NCBI RefSeq assembly: GCF_004004515.1
Contig: NZ_RXOL01000006.1
Coordinates: 86,796 to 150,795, forward strand
Reading direction: 5' to 3'
DNA: 64,000 nucleotides
From: Croceicoccus ponticola
Lineage (GTDB): Bacteria > Pseudomonadota > Alphaproteobacteria > Sphingomonadales > Sphingomonadaceae
Part shown: positions 35,551 to 44,601 of the stretch, piece by piece
How positions within the stretch are numbered: position 1 is the stretch's first letter
Layout of the letters: each line of letters starts with the position of its first letter
Notes under the pieces: model-generated
Databases searched by the model: none
What the model saw: the letters and a program-made list of their open reading frames with translations, nothing else
Told to the model about the DNA's origin: nothing
Made by a program: the position numbers and the translations under genes

Positions 35551-35837
35551 GCGACGCGCTCCAGGAATCATCTCTGGGCGCGATGATGGCAAGATATGCA
35601 GCGACCCGAATTCGAGCCTCGTTGTTAGTTTGGAGCGGACAACGGCGCAGTTCGCTCGTCATTATGCGGCAGCATCAGATGATTTTTGTCGCCATCGGTC
35701 GATTAGTTTTCGTGGATCGAGTACCGATCAATCTGCACCCGCGATTATGCGAGCTGCTCCAACCTAGATTGGAAAAGGTTTGGGGCTCGACGCAGCGGTA
35801 AATTTGCTCATAGGTGCAGAGCCGAAATTCCGAGGAA

Positions 35838-36557
35838 ATGTTGATGATCAGGCGGGTTAGGCGACTTGCGCGAGAAGGAATTGCGAATCTTCGTTTGAGT
35901 CGGACCGCACGCGATGTGAGGCGCGAAAATCTGACATATCTGCCGCCGCGCAAATTACTTCGGATCGAAAAAGCCATTCGCGACACTGCGAAAATTTCTG
36001 GCGCAATCTTGGAATTCGGTGTCGCCCTTGGTGGTTCAGGCATCATTTTAGCAAAATCTGGTCGCGAATATCACGGCTTTGACGTTTTCGGCATGATCCC
36101 ACCTCCAAACCCTGAGAACGACGCCGCAGATGCAATCGGACGGTTCGCGGTGATAAGTGGCGGCCAGTCTTTAGGCTTGGGCGGCGATGCCTATTACGGC
36201 TATAGAACAGATCTTCTGTCTGACGTTGAGCGGTCTTTCGCTCGGCATCAGGCCCCGGCATTTTTTCATAAAGGTCTTTTCGTAGAAACATGGCCCGTGG
36301 CCAGAATCAACCGAGCGTCATTGGTTCATATCGATTGCGACTGGCACGATCCGGTGGCCTACTGTCTTGAGGCAGTGAGAGATATATTATCGCCAGGAGG
36401 CATAATAATTATTGATGATTATCATGACTATGAAGGTGCAAAAATTGCCGTAGATGCGTTTTTAGCTCGGAACCATCAATTCAGTTTTCGGCAAGGCCCC
36501 AACCCCTTGCTTGTGAAGGAACTCGATCTCTCTCCGCAAGGGTCGTCGAGTTCGTGA
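35838..36557 (+). CDS. TylF-like class I methyltransferase
   Basis: 239 residues. The SAM-binding part starts AILEFGVALGGSGIILAKSG; the region GLFVETWPVARINRASLVHI and DCDWHDPVAYCLEAV then GGIIIIDDYHDYEGAKIAVD is the TylF/MycF macrocin O-methyltransferase pattern with metal-binding Asp pairs. Such proteins in polysaccharide loci methylate sugars. ATG 35838 is chosen (next ATG 35844); a GTG at 35814 is possible. The base composition is visibly less GC-rich than the host genes. First gene of a four-gene cassette. Confidence 0.82.
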   Translation: MLMIRRVRRLAREGIANLRLSRTARDVRRENLTYLPPRKLLRIEKAIRDTAKISGAILEFGVALGGSGIILAKSGREYHGFDVFGMIPPPNPENDAADAIGRFAVISGGQSLGLGGDAYYGYRTDLLSDVERSFARHQAPAFFHKGLFVETWPVARINRASLVHIDCDWHDPVAYCLEAVRDILSPGGIIIIDDYHDYEGAKIAVDAFLARNHQFSFRQGPNPLLVKELDLSPQGSSSS

Positions 36558-36710
36558 CATGGCGATCGCGTTGGCGATCCGAAGTTCAGGCGCAATTTGG
36601 CAATTAGACGGTCGGATTCGGTAAGTCCCGCAAACTACGCACCGATAGTGGGGTTTCAGGCACTCCCGAATTTACTTGATGTTCGGACTTCTCTGGCAGA
36701 CAGATCCGCC

Positions 36711-37433
36711 ATGTCTCACCAGAATAACGACCTGCCGTCGAAGGCCATTCGCTGGTTCATCGGCAATTTTTCCAAAAACTCTTCTCGCGTTCACTTCGTT
36801 AAAATTAACGCGGAATTCGCCCAATCGATCGCTCCCGGATCACGCGTCTTGGACGCTGCCTCAGGAAGCCAGCCCTACCGGCATCTGCTCGATCACTGCC
36901 TATACGAATCCGCCGATTTTGAGCAATCCAACCGCCCTTATGCGCCTACGACGCACGTGTGCGATCTCACTGCCATTCCAGTGGAGAGCGAACACTTCGA
37001 CGCGATCTTGTTCAATCAGGGCTTGGAACACATGCCTGACCCATTGGCCGTTCTGAATGAACTTCACAGGGTATTAAAACCGGGCGGCAGAATTCTCTGC
37101 ACAGCCCCCTTTTTTTACGAAGAGCACGAGCAACCCTACGATTTTTACCGATATACTCAGTTCGCGTACCAGCACATGTTCCCTAGTGCTGGCTTCCGGA
37201 TCGAGCGACTTGAGTGGCTCGAAGGGTATCTTGGTACTGTTGCCTATCAATTGGATGGGGCCGCAAAGAACCTCCCGCCCTCATGGCGATATTTGCCGCT
37301 TCGAATCGTGTTCGCGATTCTCAGCGTGATCCTTTATCGAACTGATATTCGCCATAAATACACTGCTACCGGGCATCCGAAGAACTACGCCGTATTAGGT
37401 ATCAAACCTATGCCATCGGCCAATGGTTCGTAA
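36711..37433 (+). CDS. SAM-dependent methyltransferase (Methyltransf_11-like)
   Basis: 240 residues. Motif I is GSRVLDAASGSQPYRHLL, followed by FDAILFNQGLEHMPDPLAVL and a motif III-like VLKPGGRILCTAPFFYEEHE, which place it in the UbiE/Methyltransf_11 group often found among O-antigen and capsule genes. The C-terminus has a hydrophobic helix (LPLRIVFAILSVILY). ATG 36711 is chosen; the open frame goes back to a TTG at 36597 without conserved sequence. It overlaps the flippase start by 11 bases if that gene begins at 37423. Confidence 0.82.
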   Translation: MSHQNNDLPSKAIRWFIGNFSKNSSRVHFVKINAEFAQSIAPGSRVLDAASGSQPYRHLLDHCLYESADFEQSNRPYAPTTHVCDLTAIPVESEHFDAILFNQGLEHMPDPLAVLNELHRVLKPGGRILCTAPFFYEEHEQPYDFYRYTQFAYQHMFPSAGFRIERLEWLEGYLGTVAYQLDGAAKNLPPSWRYLPLRIVFAILSVILYRTDIRHKYTATGHPKNYAVLGIKPMPSANGS

Positions 37434-38745
37434 ATTCCGTGAATCGCCGATTCAAATGTCCGGCAAGACATTTGCACGAAACTCGGCTTGGATGTTTGGT
37501 GGTCAATCGATCCGCCTTGCGGGCGGCCTATTAGTTGGTGTCTGGGTAGCTCGCTACCTCGGCCCAGCTGACTATGGCGTTCTTAACTATGCGATAGCCT
37601 TCTCATCCCTGTTTGGCATTCTCGCATCGCTCGGCCTTGATGCGATCATTGTCCAACGTCTGGTCGAGACGACAGACGACGAAGATAAAATCCTCGGCAC
37701 GGCTTTTGGCCTTCGATTATTCGGTTCCCTCGCTGGCCTGCTGATCGCTGTCTTGCTCTCGATTCTCAGCGGTGACCCTACCACCGTGAGCATTCTCGTG
37801 GCGATCTCGTCCGGCGCTTTCACCGCACAGGCCCTCTATGTCATCGACTGGCGTTTTCAAGCGGCGCAGGAAAACCGTAAGTCGGTCATTGCCCAAACCA
37901 TCGGGTTCCTCATCGCAGCAATCGCTCGCATATATATGATCCAAAGCGGCGCGCCGGTCGTGGCCTTTGCATTCGCCAGCCTCATCGAAGCAGCGCTTGT
38001 AAGTTGCGCTCTGCTCGCCCTCTATCTGTTGGACCGACCATCTTCGAAGTGGCGATTTGAAGGTGGGATGGCCAAAACTCTGCTGCGAAAAAGCTGGCCA
38101 CTCATTCTCTCCGGTTTCGCTTATACGGCTTACGTCCGGGTCGACGCGGTGATGGTCGGCCAGATGCTTGGCAATGCAGAAGTAGGTATCTATTCAGCTG
38201 CGATCCGCATCAGCGAGGCATGGAACTTCGTTCCTCTCATCCTCGTGACTGCTGCCTTTCCGGCGCTGCTCGCTCTTCGTTTAGCTGATCCTGACGCCTA
38301 TCGGCAGCAGTTACAGAGCTTGATGAGCCTACTTGTCGCCATTTGCCTAATCGTGGCCATCGTGATTGAGATCGGTGGTGATGAATTAATTTATCGTCTC
38401 TACGGCCCGCAGTACGCTGGCGCTGGGCCAATCCTCAAAATCAGCGTCTGGAATGCGGTTTTCGTCGCGCTGGGCTTTGCGAGTGGTCGGTGGTTGATCG
38501 CGGAGGATCTCGCTCGGTATGCCTTGTTCCGCAACCTTATAGGGCTGATGATCAATGTGCTGCTCAACCTTCTTCTGATACCCAAACTTGGCGCAAAAGG
38601 TGCCGCGATCTCCACTTTGATTGCTTACATTTGCGCAAATTTTCTATCCTACGCCTTCCGACGAGACCTTCATCCGCTGTTGACGCTTAACGCTCGATCG
38701 TTGCTGATGAGCGGGTTGTTCAAGAACTTTCGGAGATTCGAGTGA
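37423..38745 (+). CDS. Polysaccharide flippase (Wzx/PST family)
   Basis: 440 residues with about twelve membrane helices spread over the whole length. The N-terminus ARNSAWMFGGQSIRLAGGLL and WVARYLGPADYGVLNYAIAF are the usual start of Wzx-type oligosaccharide flippases of the MOP superfamily, which move lipid-linked repeat units across the inner membrane. ATG 37423 overlaps the methyltransferase end; ATG 37456 would give a more usual N-terminus. The stop overlaps the pyruvyl transferase start (GTGA). Confidence 0.87.
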   Translation: MVRKFRESPIQMSGKTFARNSAWMFGGQSIRLAGGLLVGVWVARYLGPADYGVLNYAIAFSSLFGILASLGLDAIIVQRLVETTDDEDKILGTAFGLRLFGSLAGLLIAVLLSILSGDPTTVSILVAISSGAFTAQALYVIDWRFQAAQENRKSVIAQTIGFLIAAIARIYMIQSGAPVVAFAFASLIEAALVSCALLALYLLDRPSSKWRFEGGMAKTLLRKSWPLILSGFAYTAYVRVDAVMVGQMLGNAEVGIYSAAIRISEAWNFVPLILVTAAFPALLALRLADPDAYRQQLQSLMSLLVAICLIVAIVIEIGGDELIYRLYGPQYAGAGPILKISVWNAVFVALGFASGRWLIAEDLARYALFRNLIGLMINVLLNLLLIPKLGAKGAAISTLIAYICANFLSYAFRRDLHPLLTLNARSLLMSGLFKNFRRFE

Positions 38746-39704
38746 GCGTCGCATATTTTGATCCTTCGATTGCATCCGAAAATCTCGGCGATCTCATCAT
38801 CCGAGATGCTGTATTGAAGGAATTTGGCGACATATTCTCAGACGAGCAGATTGTAGAGCTCACCACGCAAGAGGTTATTGGCAAGCGAACTCATCGTTTA
38901 TCGCGCAGCGCAAAATACCGGATAATCGGTGGTACCAATCTGCTCTCTTCATTCATGTTGAAATACCGGCAGTGGCAGATCGGTATCCGTGACGCCCGGA
39001 AGCTTGGTCCCATCACCCTTATGGGAGTGGGATGGTGGCAGTATCAGCCCAACCCAGACCTCTACACACGTATGGTCTTGCGGACTGCGCTTTCTGAATC
39101 CGGACTTCACTCTGTTCGCGACAATTACACCCGCGAGAAGCTCGCAAGCATCGGAATCAACAATGTCGTGAACACCTCCTGCCCGACCACATGGCAGCTC
39201 ACGCCAGAACATTGTGCGATGATCCCACGGGACAAAGGGCGAGAAGTCGTCTTAACTTTGACCGACTACAACCGCTCGCCTCAGTTTGACAATCACCTGA
39301 TCGCAACACTGCTAGGAGCTTACGATGCTGTATATTTCTGGCCTCAAGGAACCGGGGATTTGGAGTACGGTCAGCAACTCGGCCTACTCGAAAAGACTAA
39401 TTTGATCGGCCCAACCCTAGCGGCTTATGACGCTGTGCTAGACCAGCGTCCGGTCGATTTCTTTGGAACCCGGCTCCACGCTGGCATACGAGCGATGCAA
39501 AAAGGTCGCCGAGCCACAATCGTCGCAATCGACAATCGAAGCAGCGAGATATCGCGTGATATTGGTCTTCCCACTGTGCACCGGGACGATCTTCCGCACG
39601 CCATCGATTTGGCGATAAATGGCCATCAAGAGACAAAATTGTCAGTGCCATTTGATCAAATTGAGCGATGGAAAGCGCAATTTAACAATCAACACAGCGA
39701 GTGA
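38742..39704 (+). CDS. Polysaccharide pyruvyl transferase family protein
   Basis: 320 residues. Family features (CsaB/WcaK-like, GT-B fold): start FDPSIASENLGDLIIRDAVL, GGTNLL, GPITLMGVGWW, SVRDNYTREKLASIGI with the typical Arg-Asp, and RPVDFFGTRLHAGIRAMQKG with the catalytic-site His. Such enzymes add ketal pyruvate to sugar residues and so bring negative charge. It starts with GTG overlapping the flippase stop. Last gene of the cassette, which lacks glycosyltransferases and a polymerase. Confidence 0.83.
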   Translation: MSVAYFDPSIASENLGDLIIRDAVLKEFGDIFSDEQIVELTTQEVIGKRTHRLSRSAKYRIIGGTNLLSSFMLKYRQWQIGIRDARKLGPITLMGVGWWQYQPNPDLYTRMVLRTALSESGLHSVRDNYTREKLASIGINNVVNTSCPTTWQLTPEHCAMIPRDKGREVVLTLTDYNRSPQFDNHLIATLLGAYDAVYFWPQGTGDLEYGQQLGLLEKTNLIGPTLAAYDAVLDQRPVDFFGTRLHAGIRAMQKGRRATIVAIDNRSSEISRDIGLPTVHRDDLPHAIDLAINGHQETKLSVPFDQIERWKAQFNNQHSE

Positions 39705-39772
39705 TTACTTAGCTTCGCGGCCAGCGCTAAGTCCCAGAGCGTCACCGCGGCGTCCACCAAAACGATTGGTGC

Positions 39773-40051
39773 CTAGGCTCCATGTAAGGCGGCGGGCGTG
39801 ACAGCCTTCGCAGCTGTGGCACCTGCGCGAACTTCGCTGGTCGACGCTGCGCCTAGGACATCACCGGCGCGGGCCTTCCCATCCAGCGCCGCCTGCAGCC
39901 CGGCAACATCCTCGATCGCTTGATCGTGCAGGATCTCGGCGATGTCGTCGGTCGTCGTCTTTCGCGACTGCGCGGCCTGGACGACATGGACGCTTTCGTT
40001 TCCATCGAGTGGACCCGCGCCGGGCAGTTCGTCGATCTGTTTGTCTGCCAT
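39773..40051 (-). pseudogene. Phage tail-fibre-like remnant
   Basis: 92 residues, MADKQIDELPGAGPLDGNES then VHVVQAAQSRKTTTDDIAEI, a start seen in prophage tail proteins of sphingomonads, then the tail-fibre-like repeat ending EVRAGATAAKAVTPAALHGA. The stop follows at once, while relatives continue after VTPAAL with a long fibre part, so this is probably a truncated remnant. It lies on the minus strand, as does the broken endolysin. Confidence 0.55.
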
Positions 40052-40345
40052 CGGTTCGGGTCCATGCCTTGCGAAGTGAAGCGCAAGACTGGCTGACCGC
40101 GCGCGGGGCGCGAAGTCGCCGCCGTTGTCGGCCGCGGCGATACAACGCGCGTGGCGAGGAACGCGCAGAAAGTTTCCTACTTTCTCGCAGCCTTCTGATG
40201 CAGAGGGACGGGGGGTAGGCAGATCCTCAGACGGCCAGCCGCAAGGACCGTCACAATTCCTGCACGATATCCCTAACACAGTTTTTCCCCCGCGCGCACG
40301 CGCGAGAGGATTCACTGGGGCAAGCGGTAAGTGTATGGTCAATGC

Positions 40346-40966
40346 ATGGGCGGCTGGGGTTCAGGCAAAAGTGGCGGCAGGCCAAAAGCGGATGAGTCGC
40401 TACGGATCGATTTCGCGTGGATGATGCGGAGTGGCTATGTCCGACCCGGCAGCTTCACGCGGGGCAGTCTTGTCTGGACCTGTCGGGACAGGCCAAGCGG
40501 TAACATCACTTATACCTGCGACATGCGCGACCATGCGAACGCCAGCATGGAATTGCGATTCACCGTGACAACCCGCTCGACCGGCGCAAAGCGTGACTAT
40601 GTGCAACGGGTGCCCCTATCCTTCACCGTCCCGCATCTCGGCGGCAAGCGATGGTGGATGCACTGCCCTGTTTCCGGTGATCGCGTAGGCAAGCTGTACT
40701 GCCCGCCCGGCGACGACATTTTCGCCAGTAGAGGGGCGTTGCGGCTGGGATACCATTCGCAGCGCATCACTGCGCGCGATCGGCCTTTTGAACGCGTGTT
40801 TGCGCTCCAGAAGAAACTGGGATGCCCTCAAGGCTGGGAGAGCGGCCTGTATCGCCCCAAGGGAATGTGGCGGCGCACGTTCGAACGGCATATGGAACGC
40901 TATCTGGAACTGGACGATCAATGCGCGGCAGTGATGCTGGCGATGCGGGACCGATTTCTAAAGTAG
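40346..40966 (+). CDS. Unknown protein of mobile elements (GWGSG N-terminus)
   Basis: 206 residues starting MGGWGSGKSGGRPKADESLR. Similar proteins, with the same Gly-rich start, a central LSFTVPHLGGKRWWMHCPVS and later GALRLGYHSQR, are common in alphaproteobacterial mobile DNA, but no function is known to me. The two-part CP...G/YCPPG spacing might be a metal knuckle. ATG 40346 is chosen to give the conserved start; a GTG at 40331 is possible. It lies close to the right end of the element. Confidence 0.65.
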   Translation: MGGWGSGKSGGRPKADESLRIDFAWMMRSGYVRPGSFTRGSLVWTCRDRPSGNITYTCDMRDHANASMELRFTVTTRSTGAKRDYVQRVPLSFTVPHLGGKRWWMHCPVSGDRVGKLYCPPGDDIFASRGALRLGYHSQRITARDRPFERVFALQKKLGCPQGWESGLYRPKGMWRRTFERHMERYLELDDQCAAVMLAMRDRFLK

Positions 40967-40985
40967 ATTAAAATAGGGCAAAATA

Positions 40986-41025
40986 TTGGGGCATCCAAGA
41001 AAGTTGGGGGCATTTCTGGGGGCAT
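40986..41025. repeat. GGGGGCAT motifs beside attR (candidate integrase arm sites)
   Basis: Three copies in one orientation: TGGGGCAT (40987-40994), TGGGGGCAT (41005-41013) and TGGGGGCAT (41017-41025). The same motif occurs four times beside the left end at 32562-32634. Its presence only at the two ends of the element, near the att-like sites, suggests integrase arm binding. Confidence 0.55.
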
Positions 41026-41086
41026 AACTCGCATGTGTTCTTGATATAATCTTGATATAATAAGGCATTATATCAATAGATTTGGG

Positions 41087-41103
41087 TCCTGCAGCCGCAC
41101 CAT
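41087..41103 (+). repeat. attR-like imperfect copy of the tRNA-Thr 3' end
   Basis: TCCTGCAGCCGCACCAT differs from the tRNA 3' end by loss of one G (CCGGC to CCGC). A 17/18 match including the CCA end and one flank base is unlikely by chance at this place. It marks the right limit of the element. Confidence 0.7.
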
Positions 41104-41289
41104 TTTTCAATGACTTGGCCCAGTTAGACAGACTTCCGAACGGCGCGATTTAACATTCTGTCTAACCAAAAATAAAAGGGCCGGAGATAGCTCTCCAGCC
41201 CGATTATCGTCCTGAAATGGGCGAATCAGTAGAGGTGCGACCATTCCTCCTCTTCGAGCCCGGCCTCTCGCGGACTTCGTCGATATCCA

Positions 41290-41778
41290 TCAAATCCCGC
41301 CGATCCGTACCCGCTGCACCTCACCGCTTTGACGCAAGCAACCATAGCGCACCGCGTCGGCGCCATGATCGGGACCGGACGAATCCACGTCCTCCACGCG
41401 CTTCATATCGCGCGCCAGATAGGGCACGGTTGACCAGAAATATTCGCAGGCTCGCGAGATATAGAGCCCCGGCACGTCGGGCTTGCCAGCATCGCTCAAC
41501 AGCCGCCGCATGATGTTCCAGCCGGTCATTCGATCGGCCTTCTTGGCGCGCCTGAAATAGACCCGCTCGCGCGCGAATTCGTCGGCAATGCTGCCCGAGC
41601 TATGCCCCGTATTCGCAAAGCAGGCATCGTCGGCCACGCCTTCAGCCCGCACACCCCAGCGCTTACACATGGCAAGGATCTCTTCAGCCACGATCGGCAC
41701 CGTCCAGCCCATGCCCTCGCTCAGACGATCGGGCTTGCAGGTGGCCAGTTCGTCGACCAGCACAAGGCTGTCGCGGGG
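41290..41778 (-). pseudogene. Phage terminase large subunit, C-terminal fragment
   Basis: About 160 residues, beginning inside the protein (PRDSLVLVDELATC) and ending QRVRIGGI. The segment holds acidic residues of an RNase H-like nuclease domain (ADDACFANTG and GPDHGADAVRYGCLR), as in TerL packaging proteins. The ATPase half is missing, and the upstream end joins the truncated META-domain gene near 41780. It lies outside the attR-like site, so it may be from an older prophage. Confidence 0.7.
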
Positions 41779-41779
41779 A

Positions 41780-42456
41780 TACGTTCATCGACTGTCCGGC
41801 GCGCACGTTGAGCAAGTAGTCGATCGTTTCCGACCCGGTGATCGCGCCTGAAACACGCGACGAAGACGTGCCCGGTGCAAACGACAGGCGCTTGTTGACT
41901 ATGCCTTCGATGACTTCGGGTTGGTCGGCGCTTGCCGATGGCGATCCGCTGTCGCTTGCGACCGGCTGCCGCCATCGGCCATCAGCGCCATGTTCAGGCG
42001 ACCGTCGCGCATGGTAAAGCTGCGCACATAGGGCATGTGTCGTTCGAGCGTCTCGCCAAGCGTCGGGGCGGGGCAGAGCGCCTTTGTCACGCCCATCGGC
42101 CCGAACGTCAGCGTACCGCCGGTCGCATTGGCGATGTCGTTGCGCCATGTGCCGACCCCCCGGTTGCAGTCGAGACGCGCCGAAACCGAACCGTCGGCGT
42201 TGAAGCGTATCGTGTATTTCTGCGGATCGTCGGGCCTGGTGGTGCCTTGGGCATCGTCCATCGACTGGATTTCAACGAGCCGCCAGGACGTATCGGCCAA
42301 TCCCGCAAACGGACCCGCCGCCGTCGGACCCGCAGCCGTCGATTGGTCGGCTGGCACAGTGGCGCAGGCCGACAGCGCCAAGGCGGTCAGCCACCCGAAG
42401 TAAGCTTTTTGCAAGTTGAATATTCCCAAACGCAGAGGCAAAAGAGCATCCGGCAT
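41780..42456 (-). pseudogene. META-domain lipoprotein, frameshifted and cut short
   Basis: The frame from ATG 42456 gives a lipoprotein signal (LALSACATV) and a META/HslJ-like domain (TSWRLVEIQSMDDAQGTT, YTIRFNADGSVSARLDCNRG, FGPMGVTKALCPAPTLGE). After MALMADGGS the frame goes on to a stop at 41899 without family sequence, while the neighbouring frame holds a second domain (RLSFAPGTSSSRVSGAITGS, ETIDYLLNVRAGQSMNVS), as in longer relatives. That part then breaks off at the terminase fragment. One frameshift near 41970 plus a truncation explain both. The N-terminal half could still be made. Confidence 0.65.
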
Positions 42457-42586
42457 TGCCCTGCAGACTATGGCTCAGCGTGTGCGGATGCTATAAACAG
42501 ATGTCGCCAACAACTATACATTTCGCGCCACGAAATAAGACATTTCAAAGACATCCGGGGCCAAGTGCGATGCAAGGTGAGTTGCG

Positions 42587-43696
42587 TTGAATGAACTGAG
42601 CAAATGCGCAGCCGCTCCCTTTGCCGAAGACATCGGCAAGAACAGGCGCATTTCTCTCGCAGCACTTGGCAGCATCGACGGGCTTGGCGATGCGATGGTG
42701 CCGGCGGGAATCTTGCCGCGTTTGGCGCACGACCTGGACCACCCGGCCTGGATGTTCGACGGAACGGGTCTGGACCCGCAAGTCCCGTTTCCGATAAAAA
42801 TTCGCCTCGCCGACGATCTCGTGATGGTCGCCAATCTGCTCGATCGGTTCGGCCCGTTGCCGTTGCTTTCTTCGGTGCTAACCGACTTCGACAGTACCGT
42901 AAATCACAAGACCCTGGGTGTTCTGGCTGCGGCACCCGATCTTGCCGCCCTGCTGCAATATCTGACCAAGTCCTTGAACATACAGAATCCTCACCTGAAG
43001 GTTTTGCTGTCGGAATCGCGGGCAGGCCACCTGATCGAAGTCACGGCGATGAGCGAGCTTGCCGATGTCGGTCTCTTTCTTGAGCATCTCGTCGCCGCTG
43101 CCATTGTCAGGCTTACCGGGCTGTTCCAACCCAAGATGCGCAAGATCGCCAATGGGAAGTCATCGTGGCCCGTTCTTCGGCTTCGCGATGCGGCCGACGA
43201 CACGGTCGCGGCGCTGGCTGCGATCGGTCAGGTCGATGTCGCGGCCAGCGAAGGAAGTACTACGCTGTTCGTATCGTCGACAGGCCTTCCCGCGCAGAAC
43301 CCACGACATGACCCTGATCTGTGGAGCCTTGCCTATCAAGCTCTGCGCAAGAACTGGACGCAGGACCATTCCCCCTTTTCCGTGGCTTCTTTGCGTTTGC
43401 ACATCCGGCAGTCGCTGAAAACTTCGCAAAGGGCACCCGGTCTCAACCAACTGGCGAGCGACATGGCGATGTCCCCGCGGACGATCGGTCGCAAGCTCGC
43501 CTCGCTCGACATTTCGTTTCAGCAGATGGTCAGCGAGGAAAAGATGGCGATCGCGCGGGAAAGCCTGACAGATCCGCGATGGTCGGTGGACCGCGTGGCA
43601 GGCCTGCTGGGATACAGCAATTCCGCCAGCTTCGGGCGGGCATTCCGCCAGATGCACGGCATTTCTCCTTCGGAGTGGCGCGAACGATTGCGATAA
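42587..43696 (+). CDS. AraC-family transcriptional regulator
   Basis: 369 residues. The last ~100 residues hold the two helix-turn-helix units: LNQLASDMAMSPRTIGRKLA and RWSVDRVAGLLGYSNSASFG, then RAFRQMHGISPSEWR, the usual AraC end. The N-terminal ~240 residues resemble the arabinose-binding-like domain of the OruR/ArgR-type subfamily (DUF4-like Arabinose_bd). The start is a TTG at 42587 with AAGGTGAG in front; the next Met is 36 codons later. It is divergent from the broken META gene; its target is unknown. Confidence 0.85.
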   Translation: MNELSKCAAAPFAEDIGKNRRISLAALGSIDGLGDAMVPAGILPRLAHDLDHPAWMFDGTGLDPQVPFPIKIRLADDLVMVANLLDRFGPLPLLSSVLTDFDSTVNHKTLGVLAAAPDLAALLQYLTKSLNIQNPHLKVLLSESRAGHLIEVTAMSELADVGLFLEHLVAAAIVRLTGLFQPKMRKIANGKSSWPVLRLRDAADDTVAALAAIGQVDVAASEGSTTLFVSSTGLPAQNPRHDPDLWSLAYQALRKNWTQDHSPFSVASLRLHIRQSLKTSQRAPGLNQLASDMAMSPRTIGRKLASLDISFQQMVSEEKMAIARESLTDPRWSVDRVAGLLGYSNSASFGRAFRQMHGISPSEWRERLR

Positions 43697-43772
43697 GCCC
43701 CGCTATCTGTCAGCATTTGCTGTCGAAGGCTGATGCAATTAAAGGGGTTAGGCGGATGAAGGGTCAGTTCCT

Positions 43773-44339
43773 GTGATCGTATTGGCGACAGTGCTCGCTT
43801 CCCTAGGGCTGGCTTCCCTCGCCCCGCCTCCGGTTCCTCCGCCGATCGAACAGCACGTCGCCAACTGTGCTTAACCGACTTACGCGAGCGACCAGCTCAT
43901 TTGCGGCGACGAACAACTACTTGCGCTGGACCGGGAACTTGCCAGCCTGCTGCCATTGCCCGTTCCAGACGATGGCCCCGTCATCGAGGAACTGGCCGAC
44001 TGGTTCAAACGCAGCCGGATGTGCGCCTCGCAAAGCGAGCAACGCGCTTGCCTGACCGGAGCTCATCGTGAACGGATCGCAGTGGCGCAATCGCTGCATA
44101 ATTGGGCGCAGACGCCTTCGACCTGGCAAAAGGCGAAATGCAAAAAGAGAACCGTGGTCGAGCTGTCAGTCCTGCCCAATGCAACCATGAAAATCCGCAT
44201 GGGCGAACAAGTCTGGCTGGCGCTCACGTCGGCGCAACAGGACAGTTGGGTTCCCTATTCATGGGTCTCGCAAGATCAGGGGAATATCGAGATCCATGTC
44301 CCTGAGACAAAGGTCATGAAATGCCGGGTCGAGAGTTGA
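43773..44339 (+). pseudogene. LprI-like secreted protein gene with internal stop
   Basis: From GTG 43773 one frame reads a signal peptide (VIVLATVLASLGLASLAPPP), then QHVANCA, a TAA stop at 43872-43874, and continues in the same frame PTYASDQLICGDEQLLALDR, ELASLLPLP, SEQRACLTGAHRERI to the stop at 44339. The Cys pattern and LDRELA match the LprI N-terminal (lysozyme-inhibitor-like) domain. So a single nonsense change cuts the gene after 33 codons; an unbroken part might still start at TTG 43956. Confidence 0.65.
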
Positions 44340-44364
44340 TCGTCGCCCCCGGCACCTTGCGTGA

Positions 44365-44601
44365 TCAGCGCTTCCAAAGCCAGTAGAGGATTCCTGCGTT
44401 GATCGCGGGGGCCATGGCGGTGAAGGCAAAGCCAGTCAGTCCGATCTTGTCGGCGATAATGTTCCACGGCAGACCGAGAGGCAGCAGGAATACCGCCGAA
44501 AGGGGATCCTGATCCTGTCCGAACCAGCCAAATAGACTAATCAGGAAAAGCGTCATCGCCAGAGCATAGAGCGATGCGAATATCCAGAATGCCCATTTCA
44601 T
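44365..44601 (-). CDS. Small membrane protein, unknown function
   Basis: 78 residues beginning MKWAFWIFASLYALAMTLFL, with two or three hydrophobic helices (about 3-26, 34-50 and 55-76) and an acidic loop GQDQDP. No family recognised. The ATG at 44601 is chosen; an upstream GTG/ATG at 44658 adds a hydrophilic tail without support. It lies alone between the broken LprI gene and the molybdate operon. Confidence 0.55.
   Translation of the reverse strand: MKWAFWIFASLYALAMTLFLISLFGWFGQDQDPLSAVFLLPLGLPWNIIADKIGLTGFAFTAMAPAINAGILYWLWKR

Noticed and set aside
35020..35592. 190-codon minus frame as one gene
   Set aside because: Only the first ~50 residues look like a phage lysin; the rest is out-of-frame sequence opposite the HUH gene. 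Treated as a frameshifted remnant instead.
41170..41205. GGGCCGGAG...CTCCAGCCC hairpin as a terminator
   Set aside because: A stem can be drawn but is followed by only GATTATC on the plus strand, with no gene ending there; no clear role.
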